Assembly (NCBI RefSeq): GCF_019733395.1
Contig: NZ_JAIHOO010000001.1
Span: 558,001 to 622,000, forward strand
Origin: Lysobacter sp. BMK333-48F3
GTDB taxonomy: Bacteria; Pseudomonadota; Gammaproteobacteria; Xanthomonadales; Xanthomonadaceae
DNA length: 64,000 nt
Direction: 5' to 3'
Shown here: one piece after another, positions 1 to 8,378 of the stretch
Position numbering within the stretch: the stretch's first letter is position 1
Layout of the letters: every line of letters starts with the position of its first letter
Program-made: the position numbers and the translations under genes
Notes under the pieces: generated by a model
What the model was told of the DNA's origin: nothing
Seen by the model: only the letters and a program-made list of their open reading frames with translations
Database searches by the model: none

Positions 1-387
1 CTGGTGCCGCTGCTGCTGGCCAAGGGCGACGCCAGCGACCGCGAGCGCAGCGCGCGCTTCGCCACCCAGCTCAAGTTCCTCAACAAGCTCGAGCGCATCG
101 ATTACATCGACGACGTGGCTTCGGCGCCGCCGGCCGCGCCGGCGGTGGTCGGCGAACTGACCCTGCTGGTGCCGCTGCCGGCGGAGAAGCTCGACGCCGA
201 ACGCGTGCGCCTGGACAAGGAACGCAAGCGGGTCGAGGGCGAGATCGGCAAGTGCCAGGGCAAGCTGGCCAGCGACACCTTCGTCCAGAACGCGCCGCCG
301 GCGGTGGTCGAGCAGGAGCGCAAGCGCCTGGTCGACTGGACCACGATGCTGGAAGAGCTGGTCGCGCAGCGCGCCAAGCTGGACTGA
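1..387 (+). CDS. valS: Valyl-tRNA synthetase, C-terminal part (5' truncated by window edge)
   Basis: The open frame enters from the left edge and ends at TGA 385-387, giving the last 128 residues. They contain the highly charged helical arm typical of the ValRS C-terminus (heptad-like Leu/Glu/Lys/Arg, with [23 protein letters not shown] spacing). In the family this antiparallel coiled coil binds the tRNA core. The catalytic HIGH and KMSKS regions lie outside the window. A strong hairpin terminator follows 25 nt after the stop, so the gene ends its transcript. Identification rests only on the C-terminal arm. Confidence 0.88.
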   Translation: MVPLLLAKGDASDRERSARFATQLKFLNKLERIDYIDDVASAPPAAPAVVGELTLLVPLPAEKLDAERVRLDKERKRVEGEIGKCQGKLASDTFVQNAPPAVVEQERKRLVDWTTMLEELVAQRAKLD

Positions 388-411
388 GCGGCCGCTGCGG
401 TCGCACAGGCG

Positions 412-441
412 AAAAAGCCGCGGTCATGCCGCGGCTTTTTT
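412..441 (+). terminator. Rho-independent terminator after valS
   Basis: AAAAAGCCGCGG (412-423) pairs perfectly with CCGCGGCTTTTT (429-440) around a 5-nt loop. The trailing T-run serves the + strand and the A-run would serve the - strand, so it may be bidirectional. Confidence 0.9.
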
Positions 442-457
442 GCGTCCGCGCGTTGCT

Positions 458-625
458 CCTGTAGGAGCGGCGTGAGCCGCGACCACCGCAGCGACGGACG
501 CGAGCGTGGCAGCCGGAGCGCGGATATCCGCGATTAGGGCAGGCAGAGCGGGAAGGGTCGGGGCTTCGGAAGGAGACGTGGTATTTCGTCGCTTCGGTTG
601 TCGCGGCTCACGCCGCTCCTACAGG
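458..625. repeat. Paired inverted REP-like repeat
   Basis: A 25-nt unit beginning CCTGTAGGAGCGGCGTGAGC (458-482) recurs as its perfect reverse complement at 600-625, about 117 bp away, between valS and rimI. Each unit is itself a hairpin (GCGGC...GCCGC). Two inverted REPs around a short spacer is the REPIN arrangement described for Pseudomonas and relatives. I assign this from structure only. The right arm lies downstream of the converging rimI end. Confidence 0.75.
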
Positions 626-656
626 GGCAGCGTCGCGCTTTGCCGATCCCGAATCC

Positions 657-1154
657 CTAATCCCGTCCCTCGGGCAACAACTCGATCGCCATCACCAGCG
701 CGTCCTCGCGGCCGCCGCGGGCCGGGTAGTAGCGCGGGCGGCGGCCGATCTCGTTGAAGCCTTCGCTGTGGTACAGGGCGATCGCGCCGGCGTTGGAGGG
801 GCGCACTTCCAGGAACACCCGCTCGGCGCCGCGGCCGCGGGCGATCGTGACCAGGGCGCGCAGCAGCTTGCGGCCGAAGCCCAGCCCATGCGCTTCCGGG
901 GCGACGCAGACGTTGAGCACGTGCGCCTCGCCGGCGGCCACGCTCATCAGGAAATAGCCGACGATGCGCTCGTCCTCGACCAGCACCCAGGCCGGGTAAT
1001 CGGCGCGCAGGCAGTCGCGGAAGATGCCCGGGGTCCACGGGAATTCGTAGGCGCGGATCTCGATCGCATGGACCGCGTCGAGATCGTCTTCGCGCATCGG
1101 CCGCAGCGCGGCCGGGGCCGTGGGACGTTCCAGGTCCGAGGCCAGCGCGATCAT
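657..1154 (-). CDS. rimI: Ribosomal-protein-S18 alanine N-acetyltransferase, GNAT family
   Basis: A 165-residue GNAT protein of the RimI type, predicted to transfer acetyl from acetyl-CoA to the N-terminal Ala of S18. Visible features are the N-terminal 'RPMREDD..AVHAIE...YEFPWT' substrate region, the beta-4 'VLNVCVAPEAHG-GFGRKLL' acetyl-CoA pyrophosphate-binding segment around residues 88-108, and the C-terminal 'ALYHSEGFNEIGRRPRYY' signature. I chose the ATG at 1154 because it overlaps the upstream stop as ATGA and gives the normal family length. A longer frame upstream is only an open GC-rich frame. It is the last gene of pssA-holD-rimI. The end of the gene runs into a GATTCCCGAATCCC-type intergenic repeat. 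Confidence 0.9.
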   Translation of the reverse strand: MIALASDLERPTAPAALRPMREDDLDAVHAIEIRAYEFPWTPGIFRDCLRADYPAWVLVEDERIVGYFLMSVAAGEAHVLNVCVAPEAHGLGFGRKLLRALVTIARGRGAERVFLEVRPSNAGAIALYHSEGFNEIGRRPRYYPARGGREDALVMAIELLPEGRD

Positions 1155-1501
1155 CGCGGCGCGTTCCCGCGGCGCAGGGCGCGCAGTCGCGGCCACAGCG
1201 CGCGCTTGGCGGCCGGGTCGCCGCGCAGCGCGGCGACGTCGAACAGGGCCAGCACCGCCGCGTCGCCGGGCGCGCGGCGCGCGGCGCGCAGCAGGTTGCG
1301 CAGCAAGGGGCTGTCGGCGGTCGGCCGGGCCGGGTTCGCCGCAGCGGCGGCCGGGGCAAGCTCCGGCCTGGGCGCGGAAGCGCGCCCGGCGGTCGGCGCG
1401 ACGGCCGGCGCCGGCTCGGCCTCGTCGCCGGCCAGGCTCAGCACGCTGTGGCCCATCGCCTGCAGCCACTCGCGCTGCTGCGCGCTCCACAGCCCGCTCA
1501 T
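1151..1501 (-). CDS. holD: Probable divergent DNA polymerase III psi subunit (HolD-like)
   Basis: A 116-residue protein usually left unnamed. Two short blocks resemble E. coli HolD as I recall it: the N-terminal 'QREWLQAMG...LSL' (residues 9-23; HolD 'RRDWQLQQLG...WSL') and the C-terminal 'LRGDPAAKRALWPRLRAL' (92-109; HolD 'LRANPTARAALWQQI'). 'SPLLRNLLRA..APGDAAVLAL' between them resembles a third HolD block. The middle (25-62) is an Ala/Pro linker. holD next to rimI is the E. coli gene order. The gene overlaps pssA (ATGA at 1498-1501) and rimI (ATGA at 1151-1154), so translation is probably coupled. The role inferred is tethering chi and SSB to the clamp loader. Confidence 0.55.
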   Translation of the reverse strand: MSGLWSAQQREWLQAMGHSVLSLAGDEAEPAPAVAPTAGRASAPRPELAPAAAAANPARPTADSPLLRNLLRAARRAPGDAAVLALFDVAALRGDPAAKRALWPRLRALRRGNAPR

Positions 1502-2283
1502 GGCGTACCGCCCTCGATCGGCGGCGGCGGCGGAATCCGGCGCACGCGGCGGTAGATCGCCTGCACCGGGCCGGACAACGCGTACGGGGCGAAGATCGCC
1601 AGCAGCACCCGCGGCGGGTCGATCGCGATCGCCACCACCACCGCCACCACCACCAGGATCGCCAGGAACGGCACCCGGTCGTTGCGCGGGCCGCTGCCCT
1701 TGAAGCTGACGTAGCGCATCCGGCTGACCATCAGCAGGCCGGCCAGCACGGTCACCGCCAGCGCGCCGTAGCGCAACTGCTCGCCGACCAGGCCGAAGCT
1801 GTGGCAGGTCCAGACGAAACTGGCGACCAGGCCGGCCGCGGCCGGGCTGGCCAGGCCGATGAACCAGCGCTTGTCGACCTGGCCGACCTGGGAATTGAAC
1901 CGGGCCAGGCGCAGCGCGGCGCAGGCGGCGTAGAGGAAGGCGCCGACCCAGCCGATCTTGCCGGGGATGACGCCGTCGAGCTTGGTCGACTCCAGCGCCC
2001 AGTGGTACATCACCAGCGCCGGCGCCAGGCCGAAGCTGATCAGGTCGGCCAGCGAGTCGTACTGCACGCCGAACTCGCTCTGGGTGTTGGTCAGGCGCGC
2101 GACCCGGCCGTCGACGCCGTCGAGGATCGCGGCGATGAAGATCGCCACGCAGGCGTCGTCGAAACGGCCCTGGGTGGCGGCGATGATCGCGTAGAAGCCG
2201 GCGAACATGCCGCCGGTGGTGAACAGGTTGGGCAGCAGATAAATGCCGCGTCCGCGGGGGCGGGGCGTGTGATGGGGTTCCAT
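1498..2283 (-). CDS. pssA: CDP-diacylglycerol--serine O-phosphatidyltransferase
   Basis: A 261-residue polytopic membrane enzyme making phosphatidylserine, the precursor of phosphatidylethanolamine. The CDP-alcohol phosphotransferase signature DGxxAR(x8)G(x3)D(x3)D is complete in 'DGVDGRVARL...FGVQYDSLAD', near residues 57-82. Several hydrophobic helices follow and the C-terminus is Pro-rich. The ATG at 2283 has no Shine-Dalgarno but a TACACT box ends 7 nt upstream (2291-2296 on the - strand), so the transcript may be leaderless. It is the first gene of the translationally coupled pssA-holD-rimI operon. Confidence 0.92.
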   Translation of the reverse strand: MEPHHTPRPRGRGIYLLPNLFTTGGMFAGFYAIIAATQGRFDDACVAIFIAAILDGVDGRVARLTNTQSEFGVQYDSLADLISFGLAPALVMYHWALESTKLDGVIPGKIGWVGAFLYAACAALRLARFNSQVGQVDKRWFIGLASPAAAGLVASFVWTCHSFGLVGEQLRYGALAVTVLAGLLMVSRMRYVSFKGSGPRNDRVPFLAILVVVAVVVAIAIDPPRVLLAIFAPYALSGPVQAIYRRVRRIPPPPPIEGGTP

Positions 2284-2394
2284 ACTGCGAAGTGTAGCGC
2301 TTGCCTGCATCCGGACAGGATGCTGCAATCGTAGCTTCCCCCCGCCCGATCGGCGTCTGCCGCCCCGTTCCGCCCGTTGCCCCGGAGCTCCGTC

Positions 2395-2880
2395 ATGTCC
2401 CGCCCGACCCGTCCTTCCGCCCGCCGCGCCCTTCCGGCGCTGGGCTTCAGCGCCGCCCTGCTCGTCCTGCTGGCCGCCCCGGTCGCCGCCACCGAGCTGT
2501 ACCAATGGAAGGACGCCAAGGGCGTCACCCATTACTCCGATTCGCCGCCGCCGAACCAGGCCGGGGTCAAGAACCGGGTGATCAAGAACCGCTCCGGCAC
2601 CGCCGCCCAGACCGCCACCGCGGCCGACGCGCCGGCGGCCGAGAACCCGCAGTGCGTGACCGCGCGCGGCAACCTCAAGCAGTTGCAGAGCTCGCGCACG
2701 GTCGGGGTCGACGCCAACAAGGACGGCAAGCCGGACAACGTGCTCGACGCCCAGCAGCGCGCCGCCCAGGTCCAGTTGGCCGAAGCCGCGGTGCGCGCCT
2801 ACTGCACCCAGCCGGCCGCGGCGCCGGCCACCGCCACCCCGGCCGCGTCGCGTCCGGCCGCCTCGCAGGGCGACGCCTGA
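2395..2880 (+). CDS. DUF4124 domain protein, exported
   Basis: A 161-residue protein with a Sec-type signal (basic start, hydrophobic stretch at about 14-32, Ala-rich cleavage site before 'TELYQW'). The DUF4124 motif 'LYQWKDAKGVTHYSDSPPP' follows directly, as in many small exported proteins of this family whose function is unknown. The C-terminal half contains two cysteines and an Ala/Pro-rich tail. I chose the ATG at 2395 because GGAG (2384-2387) lies 7 nt upstream; an in-frame ATG 18 nt earlier lacks this. It is divergent from pssA. Confidence 0.8.
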   Translation: MSRPTRPSARRALPALGFSAALLVLLAAPVAATELYQWKDAKGVTHYSDSPPPNQAGVKNRVIKNRSGTAAQTATAADAPAAENPQCVTARGNLKQLQSSRTVGVDANKDGKPDNVLDAQQRAAQVQLAEAAVRAYCTQPAAAPATATPAASRPAASQGDA

Positions 2881-3020
2881 GCGAGCCCCGCTGAGCGCCG
2901 GAGCCGCCCGGCGCGGCTTCGGCGCCCGCGCCGGGGTACAGGCCCCGGCCCGGTTCGCGAACGAGCCCGGCGCGCCGGCATGGCAAACTGTTCGCTTTCC
3001 CCATCCGCGAACCCCTGCCG

Positions 3021-4736
3021 ATGCGCCTGTCGCAGTTCCATCTCCATACCAGCAAGGAAACCCCCGCCGAGGCCGAGATCGTCAGCCACAAGCTGATGCT
3101 CAAGGCCGGCATGATCCGCAAGCTCGCCGCCGGCCTGTACACCTGGTCGCCGCTGGGCCTGCGCGTGCTGCGCAAGGTCGAGCGCGCGGTGCGCGAGGAG
3201 ATGAACGCCGCGGGCGCGATCGAAGTGCTGATGCCGGCGGTGCAGCCCAAGGAACTGTGGGAAGAGACCGGGCGCTGGGAGAAGTTCGGCGGCCAGTTGC
3301 TGAAGATGCAGGACCGCAAGGAGGCCTGGTACTGCTACGGGCCGACCCATGAAGAGGTCGTCACCGACTTCGCCCGCAACGAGCTGGCCAGCTACAAGCA
3401 GCTGCCAGTCAACTTCTACCAGATCCAGACCAAGTTCCGCGACGAAATCCGGCCGCGCTTCGGGGTGATGCGCGCGCGCGAGTTCCTGATGAAGGACGCC
3501 TACTCCTTCCACGTCAGCGACGAGGACCTGGGCCGCGAATACCGCAACATGTACGACACCTACGGCCGCATCTTCACCCGCCTGGGGCTGAAGTACCGCG
3601 CCGTGTTCGCCGACACCGGCGCGATCGGCGGCAGCGCCTCGCACGAGTTCCATGTCCTGGCCGACTCCGGCGAGGACGCGATCGCCTTCTCCGACGGTTC
3701 CGACTACGCCGCCAACGTCGAACTGGCCGAAGCGGTGGCGCCGGGCCCGCGCCCGGCCGCGGCCGAGGCGATGCGCAAGGTCGACACGCCGACCCAGAAG
3801 ACCTGCGAGGACGTCGCCGCCCTGCTCGGCATCGAGCTGGCGCGCACGGTCAAGTCGGTCGCGATCGTCGGCGCCGACGCCGACGGCCAGGCGCAGTTCG
3901 CCCTGGCGCTGGTGCGCGGCGACCACGCGGTCAACGAGATCAAGCTGTCCAAGCTGGCCGGCCTGGCCGAGTACCGCCTGGCCAGCGAAGCCGAGATTCT
4001 CGAGCACCTCGGCGCCCAGCCGGGTTTCCTCGGCCCGGTCGCGCCGGCCAAGCCGGTGCGGGTGATCGCCGACCGCAGCGTCGCCGCGCTGGCCGACTTC
4101 GTGGTCGGCGCCAACGACAACGGCTACCACCTGGCCGGGGTCAACTGGGGCCGCGACCTGGCCGAACCGGCCGAGGTCGCCGACATCCGCAACGCGGTCG
4201 CCGGCGATCCGTCGCCCGACGGCCAGGGCACCCTCGGCATCGCCCGCGGCATCGAGGTCGGCCACGTGTTCCAGCTCGGCCGCAAGTACGCCGAAGCGAT
4301 GAAGCTCAGCGTGCTCGACGAGACCGGCAAGGCCGCGACCCCGGCGATGGGCTGCTACGGCATCGGCGTGTCGCGGATCGTGGCAGCCGCGATCGAGCAG
4401 AACTTCGACGACGCCGGCATCGCCTGGCCGGAAGCGATGGCGCCGTGGCAGGCGGTGGTGTGCGTGATCAATCCCAAGAACGACGCCGCCGTCGCCGAGG
4501 CCGCGCAGGCGCTGTACCGCGACCTGCTCGCGGCCGGCGTCGACGCCGCGCTCGACGACCGCGGCCTGCGCCCGGGGGCGATGTTCGCCGACATGGAACT
4601 GATCGGCGTGCCGCACCGGGTGGTGGTGTCCGAGCGCGGCCTGGCCGCGGGCAGTTTCGAATACCGCCACCGCCGCGCCGCCGAGGCGGAGAATCTCGAC
4701 CGCGCCGCGGTTCTGGCCCGGATCGCCGGCGCCTGA
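3021..4736 (+). CDS. proS: Prolyl-tRNA synthetase
   Basis: A 571-residue class II synthetase charging tRNA-Pro, with the bacterial ProRS layout. Motif 1 lies in the N-terminal '[13 protein letters not shown]' region. Motif 2 is in '[25 protein letters not shown]'. An editing (INS/YbaK-like) insertion spans about 225-400 and can deacylate Ala-tRNA-Pro. Motif 3 is in '[18 protein letters not shown]', followed by an anticodon-binding domain ('INPKNDAAV...LDDR'). Length and motif order are normal. It appears monocistronic. Confidence 0.97.
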   Translation: MRLSQFHLHTSKETPAEAEIVSHKLMLKAGMIRKLAAGLYTWSPLGLRVLRKVERAVREEMNAAGAIEVLMPAVQPKELWEETGRWEKFGGQLLKMQDRKEAWYCYGPTHEEVVTDFARNELASYKQLPVNFYQIQTKFRDEIRPRFGVMRAREFLMKDAYSFHVSDEDLGREYRNMYDTYGRIFTRLGLKYRAVFADTGAIGGSASHEFHVLADSGEDAIAFSDGSDYAANVELAEAVAPGPRPAAAEAMRKVDTPTQKTCEDVAALLGIELARTVKSVAIVGADADGQAQFALALVRGDHAVNEIKLSKLAGLAEYRLASEAEILEHLGAQPGFLGPVAPAKPVRVIADRSVAALADFVVGANDNGYHLAGVNWGRDLAEPAEVADIRNAVAGDPSPDGQGTLGIARGIEVGHVFQLGRKYAEAMKLSVLDETGKAATPAMGCYGIGVSRIVAAAIEQNFDDAGIAWPEAMAPWQAVVCVINPKNDAAVAEAAQALYRDLLAAGVDAALDDRGLRPGAMFADMELIGVPHRVVVSERGLAAGSFEYRHRRAAEAENLDRAAVLARIAGA

Positions 4737-5124
4737 GGCGACGGTTGCCGATTACCCGCGCCGCGGCGCGGGTAATCCTCCGGCGCCGCCGCAGATAGCG
4801 TGCCGCGGCGCACCGGTAATGATGTTCGAAAATATGACGGCAGGCACGCTTTATCGCCCGCCCCGCCGCGCCGATTTTCGTCGCGGCGATGCCGCCGGCC
4901 TCGCCGCGCGGCCGCCGCGAAAGCGCCGCGCCCGCGAAAAAACCGATGATTCCGAACGCCGCTGGATTAACCGCTGCCGTTCGCACTAATCGTGCCAACC
5001 GACTGCGAATCCGCAAGCGAATATGTCGCGACCATCGGCACATTTACGCCCGGGGTATGTCCCTCTATTATGCTGGCCGCGCGCCAGGGACTGGCCGTAT
5101 TCCGTCCATACTCCCGGAGGCTTC
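4737..5124. other. Gene-free stretch between proS and the H-NS-like gene
   Basis: I find no convincing gene in these 388 nt. They hold a perfect 28-bp palindrome at 4750-4777 (arms GATTACCCGCGCCG), probably the 3' hairpin of proS although it has no T-run. The rest is the less GC-rich upstream region of the H-NS-like gene (about 4980-5124), where its promoter should lie. I could not pick a convincing -35/-10 pair. Confidence 0.6.
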
Positions 5125-5511
5125 ATGACGATCGATATTTCCTCGTTGTCCGCCAAAGAACTCGAATCCCTGATCAGCCAGGCCAAGAAGCGCAAGACCA
5201 CGCTCAACAAGCGCAAGCCGCTTGCTGCGGTGCGCAAGAAAATCGCCCAGCTGATCAAGGCCGAGGGCTACACCGCCGAAGAACTGTTCGGCGCCGCGGC
5301 CGCGCCGCGCGCCGCCAAGGCCGGCCCCAAGGCCGCCAAGCCGGCCGCCGCCGGCGCGCGCAAGGCGCGCAAGCCGCTCGGCAAGGTCGCGCCGAAGTAC
5401 CGCAACCCGGCCAATACCGGCGAAACCTGGACCGGCCGCGGCAAGCAGCCGCGCTGGCTGGCCGCCTATACCGCCGCAGGCCGCAAGCTCGACGATTTCC
5501 TGATCAAGTAA
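5125..5511 (+). CDS. H-NS family nucleoid-associated protein (Xanthomonas XrvA type)
   Basis: A 128-residue basic DNA-binding protein. Residues about 1-50 are a Lys/Leu-rich coiled-coil oligomerisation region. An Ala/Lys-rich linker with lysine-alanine repeats follows (about 58-92). The C-terminal H-NS motif is 'KYRNPANTGETWTGRGKQPRW'-like, carrying the GRGKQP minor-groove hook. H-NS proteins silence horizontally acquired, AT-rich DNA, so it could act on loci such as the surface-glycan cluster in this window (inference). A perfect GGAGG (5116-5120) fixes the ATG at 5125. A terminator follows. Confidence 0.9.
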   Translation: MTIDISSLSAKELESLISQAKKRKTTLNKRKPLAAVRKKIAQLIKAEGYTAEELFGAAAAPRAAKAGPKAAKPAAAGARKARKPLGKVAPKYRNPANTGETWTGRGKQPRWLAAYTAAGRKLDDFLIK

Positions 5512-5528
5512 CCGGCCTCGGCCACAGG

Positions 5529-5550
5529 CGCCGGCAGTAGCCGGCGTTTT
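5529..5550 (+). terminator. Rho-independent terminator of the H-NS-like gene
   Basis: Stem CGCCGGC/GCCGGCG (5529-5535, 5540-5546) with loop AGTA, followed by TTTTCT. Confidence 0.85.
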
Positions 5551-5686
5551 CTATTGCGCCGGCGAAAATCGGCCGCGCCGCTGCCCGGGGGAGCGGCGCG
5601 GCGGATTCGGTCCGCCAGGGAATCGAAGCCGGCCGGATTCGGCCGGGGACGGAAGGCGGCCGGATCGGACCCCGGTGGAAGCCGGA

Positions 5687-6937
5687 TCAGAGATTGCGCC
5701 GCGCCGGCAGCAGCAGATTGCCGAATATCAGCCCGGCGATCAGCGCCAGCAGGATATTGACCACCGCCAGTATCGCGTCCTGGCCGACGTGGACGTCCTG
5801 CTGCTGCAGCATGGTCAGCAGCCCGCGCAGGCTCACGCTGCCGGGCACCAGCAGGATGATTCCGGGCACCCGGATGATCGCGCCGGGCCGATTGCCCCAG
5901 CGCGCATAGGCGTTGCCCAGCGCGGTCATGACCAGCGCGGCGAGGAAAATCCCGGCCGGATTGCCCCAGGCCAGGCCGCCGAAACGCGAGATCAGATAAC
6001 CGCCCGCGGCCGCCGCCATCACCTTGGGATAATCGCGGCGATCGGCGCGGAACAATACCGCGAAGGCATAGGCCGATACCGCCAGGCCGCACCACTCCAC
6101 CCAGGAATCCTGCGGACGCCAGGCCCGCACCACCGGCTCCAGGCCGATCAGGTCGGCCAGGTACAGCCCGATCACCGTGCCCACCGCGAGTTTGACCACG
6201 GTGGTGACCGCGCCGGCGAAGCGCGCCGTGCCCGACACCAGGTGCTGGCTGGTCAGCTCGTTGACCGCATTGGTCAGCGCCATACCGGGCAGCAGCACGA
6301 TCAGCGAGGCGATGATCACCGTGTTCTGGTTCAGCGGGGCGACGAAGTTGGCCGCCAGCACGGTCGCCGCGGCGGCGAACACGCCGGCGATCGCCTCCAG
6401 CGCCTCGCGCAGGCGCGGGCGCTGGCCGGAGAAGTCGACCAGCAGGCCGATCATCAGGCCGTTGACCGCGGCCACGCCGATGTCCAGCCACGGCAGGCGC
6501 AGCAGGCTGGCCACCGCGCCGGCGGCCAGGCCGTAGGCGATCACCTGCATCGCCCGCCAGCGCCGGGTGCGCGGCCGGTCCAGCGCCTCCAGGGCGGCAT
6601 GGCCGGCGGCCAGGTCCAGCCGCCCGGCCATGACCTCTTCGGCGATGCGGTCGGTTTCGCTGAGCCGGTACAGATCGTTCTCGCCCGGCGGCAGGCGGAT
6701 GACCCGGGTGGTGTCGCTGTCGCCCAGCGGCCGTTGCGGATCGCTGAAGGTCAGGATCAGCCCGGTCGGGTTGGACCAGGGTTCGCATTCCAGGCGCAGC
6801 TTCTGCGCCACCGCGGTCACCGCCGCCTCCAGGCGCTGGGCGGTGGTGCCGTAGCTGTGCAGGCGCTCGGCCAGCTCGACCACGAAGGCGATGCGGGCCG
6901 CGTAGCTGGTGGCGCTGAGCGGATGCGGGACGGACAT
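5687..6937 (-). CDS. Threonine/serine exporter family protein (ThrE-like)
   Basis: A 416-residue membrane protein. The N-terminal cytoplasmic DUF1212/ThrE part (about 1-250) starts with 'FVVELAERLHSYGTTAQRLE' and leads into about five helices. The C-terminal ThrE_2 part adds about five more, including 'GNPAGIFLAALVMTALGNAYAR' and 'VPGIILLVPGSVSLRGL'. The family exports Thr and Ser through the inner membrane. Fused N and C halves in one chain are the Corynebacterium ThrE arrangement. The start could also be 18 nt upstream (6955); neither has a clear Shine-Dalgarno. It is divergent from the Mla-like operon. Confidence 0.85.
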   Translation of the reverse strand: MSVPHPLSATSYAARIAFVVELAERLHSYGTTAQRLEAAVTAVAQKLRLECEPWSNPTGLILTFSDPQRPLGDSDTTRVIRLPPGENDLYRLSETDRIAEEVMAGRLDLAAGHAALEALDRPRTRRWRAMQVIAYGLAAGAVASLLRLPWLDIGVAAVNGLMIGLLVDFSGQRPRLREALEAIAGVFAAAATVLAANFVAPLNQNTVIIASLIVLLPGMALTNAVNELTSQHLVSGTARFAGAVTTVVKLAVGTVIGLYLADLIGLEPVVRAWRPQDSWVEWCGLAVSAYAFAVLFRADRRDYPKVMAAAAGGYLISRFGGLAWGNPAGIFLAALVMTALGNAYARWGNRPGAIIRVPGIILLVPGSVSLRGLLTMLQQQDVHVGQDAILAVVNILLALIAGLIFGNLLLPARRNL

Positions 6938-7139
6938 AGCCGCGAAGCATCGCATGCGCGCGCGCCGCTGGGCAGACGCGGCGCCGGATCGGTGCATGCG
7001 GCAGTCAGGCGGACGCGGCCGGTCGCGGCGCAGCGCGTCCGGCATGCCGCGCTGCACTCGGCTCCGCACGCCCCCGCACGGCCGCACACCCGACACTCAC
7101 CTGTCCGCTTCTAGCCTGTATTCTCCCGCCCGAGAGCCT

Positions 7140-8261
7140 ATGACCGCACCGACCTCGCACGCGCCGGAAATCGCCGCCGACGGCCAAGCGCCTTCGCGCC
7201 TGCGCCTGTCCGGCTGCTGGACGCTGGAACATGCCCTGCGCATCGGCGAGGCGCTCAAGCACGCGCCGGAAGGCGCGACCGAGATCGACGCGCGCGGGGT
7301 CGAGCGCCTGGACTCGGTCGGCGTGCTGCAGCTGATGCGCTACGCGCGCCGCCACGAACTCGATTTCGACGCCGCGTTCTCCTTCCACGACAGCCACCGC
7401 GCCCTGGTCAGCGCGATCGAGGACGTCGCCGACGAGCGGCCGAAGAAGAAGCGCGAATACGGCTTCCAGGCCGCGCTGGCGCGGCTCGGCTTCGCGGTCA
7501 CCGACAACTGGAAGGAAGTGCTGGCCCTGGTCGCCTTCTTCGGCGAAACCCTGGTCAAGATGCTGCGGCTGTTCAAGAGCCCGGGGCGCTTCCGGCCGAC
7601 CGCGACCGTCCACCACATGGAGCAGGTCGGCCTCGACGCGGTGCCGCTGATCGCCCTACTGTGCTACCTGGTCGGCGCGGTGGTGGCCTTCCTCGGCTCG
7701 ACCATCCTCAAGGACTTCGGCGCGACCATCTTCGTGGTCGAACTGGTCAGCATCGCCTTCCTGCGCGAGTTCGGCGTGCTGCTGACCGCGATCGTGCTGG
7801 CCGGCCGCACCGCCAGCGCCTTCACCGCGCAGATCGGCGCGATGGTCAGCCGCGAGGAGGTCGACGCGATCCGCACCCTGGGCATGGACCCGATCGACCT
7901 GCTGGTGATCCCGCGCGTGCTGGCGCTGCTGGTGATGCTGCCCCTGCTGACCTTCATCGCCATGGTCGCCGGCCTGCTCGGCGGCCTCACCGTCGGCGCC
8001 TACGGCCTGGACATCCCGCCGCAGCAGTACCTGGCGCGGATGCACGACACCATGCAGCTGCGCCACTTCCTGGTCGGCATGAGCAAGGCCCCGGTGTTCG
8101 CCCTGCTGATCAGCCTGATCGGCTGCCTGGAAGGCCTGCAGGTCAAGGGCACCGCGCAATCGGTCGGCGAACGCACCACCTCCAGCGTGGTCCAGGCGAT
8201 CTCGCTGGTGATCGTGCTCGACGCGTTCTTCGCGATCTGGTTCATGGAGATGGGCTGGTGA
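7140..8261 (+). CDS. MlaE-family ABC permease with N-terminal STAS domain
   Basis: A 373-residue inner-membrane permease of the Mla/MCE lipid-transport class. Residues about 15-100 form a STAS-like domain ('LSGCWTLEHA...IDARGVERLDSVGVLQLM'). In E. coli the comparable role is filled by separate MlaB, so this is a permease-STAS fusion. From about 130 the MlaE domain has the signature 'EFGVLLTAIVLAGRTASAFTAQIGAM' and 'VDAIRTLGMDPIDLLVIPRV' region, with five or six helices. It heads an operon with the ATPase, CPBP, MCE and lipoprotein genes, likely moving phospholipid between the two membranes. A 115-bp inverted repeat begins 2 nt after its stop. Confidence 0.92.
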   Translation: MTAPTSHAPEIAADGQAPSRLRLSGCWTLEHALRIGEALKHAPEGATEIDARGVERLDSVGVLQLMRYARRHELDFDAAFSFHDSHRALVSAIEDVADERPKKKREYGFQAALARLGFAVTDNWKEVLALVAFFGETLVKMLRLFKSPGRFRPTATVHHMEQVGLDAVPLIALLCYLVGAVVAFLGSTILKDFGATIFVVELVSIAFLREFGVLLTAIVLAGRTASAFTAQIGAMVSREEVDAIRTLGMDPIDLLVIPRVLALLVMLPLLTFIAMVAGLLGGLTVGAYGLDIPPQQYLARMHDTMQLRHFLVGMSKAPVFALLISLIGCLEGLQVKGTAQSVGERTTSSVVQAISLVIVLDAFFAIWFMEMGW

Positions 8262-8263
8262 GG

Positions 8264-8378
8264 CCGGGAATGGGGAATCGGGAATCGGGAATCGGCGAAA
8301 AGCGCGCCTCGCCCGCGTTCCTGCACGTCGCGAGGTACTCGCTGTGACGATTCCCGATTCCCGTTTCCCGATTCCCGG
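8264..8378. repeat. 115-bp inverted repeat of GGGAATC units between permease and ATPase genes
   Basis: The left arm 8264-8294 (CCGGGAATGGGGAATCGGGA and on) and the right arm 8348-8378 are reverse complements at 29 of 31 positions. Each arm is built of near-tandem GGGAATC heptads. Related GATTCGGGATT runs lie at 645-664 and 56416-56441. The right arm lies inside the next coding sequence and supplies its first codons. Confidence 0.8.

Noticed and set aside
2799..4670. A 623-codon open frame antisense to proS
   Set aside because: GC-rich DNA leaves antisense frames open. proS is complete and has all family motifs, while the antisense product is His/Arg/Gly-rich with no domain.
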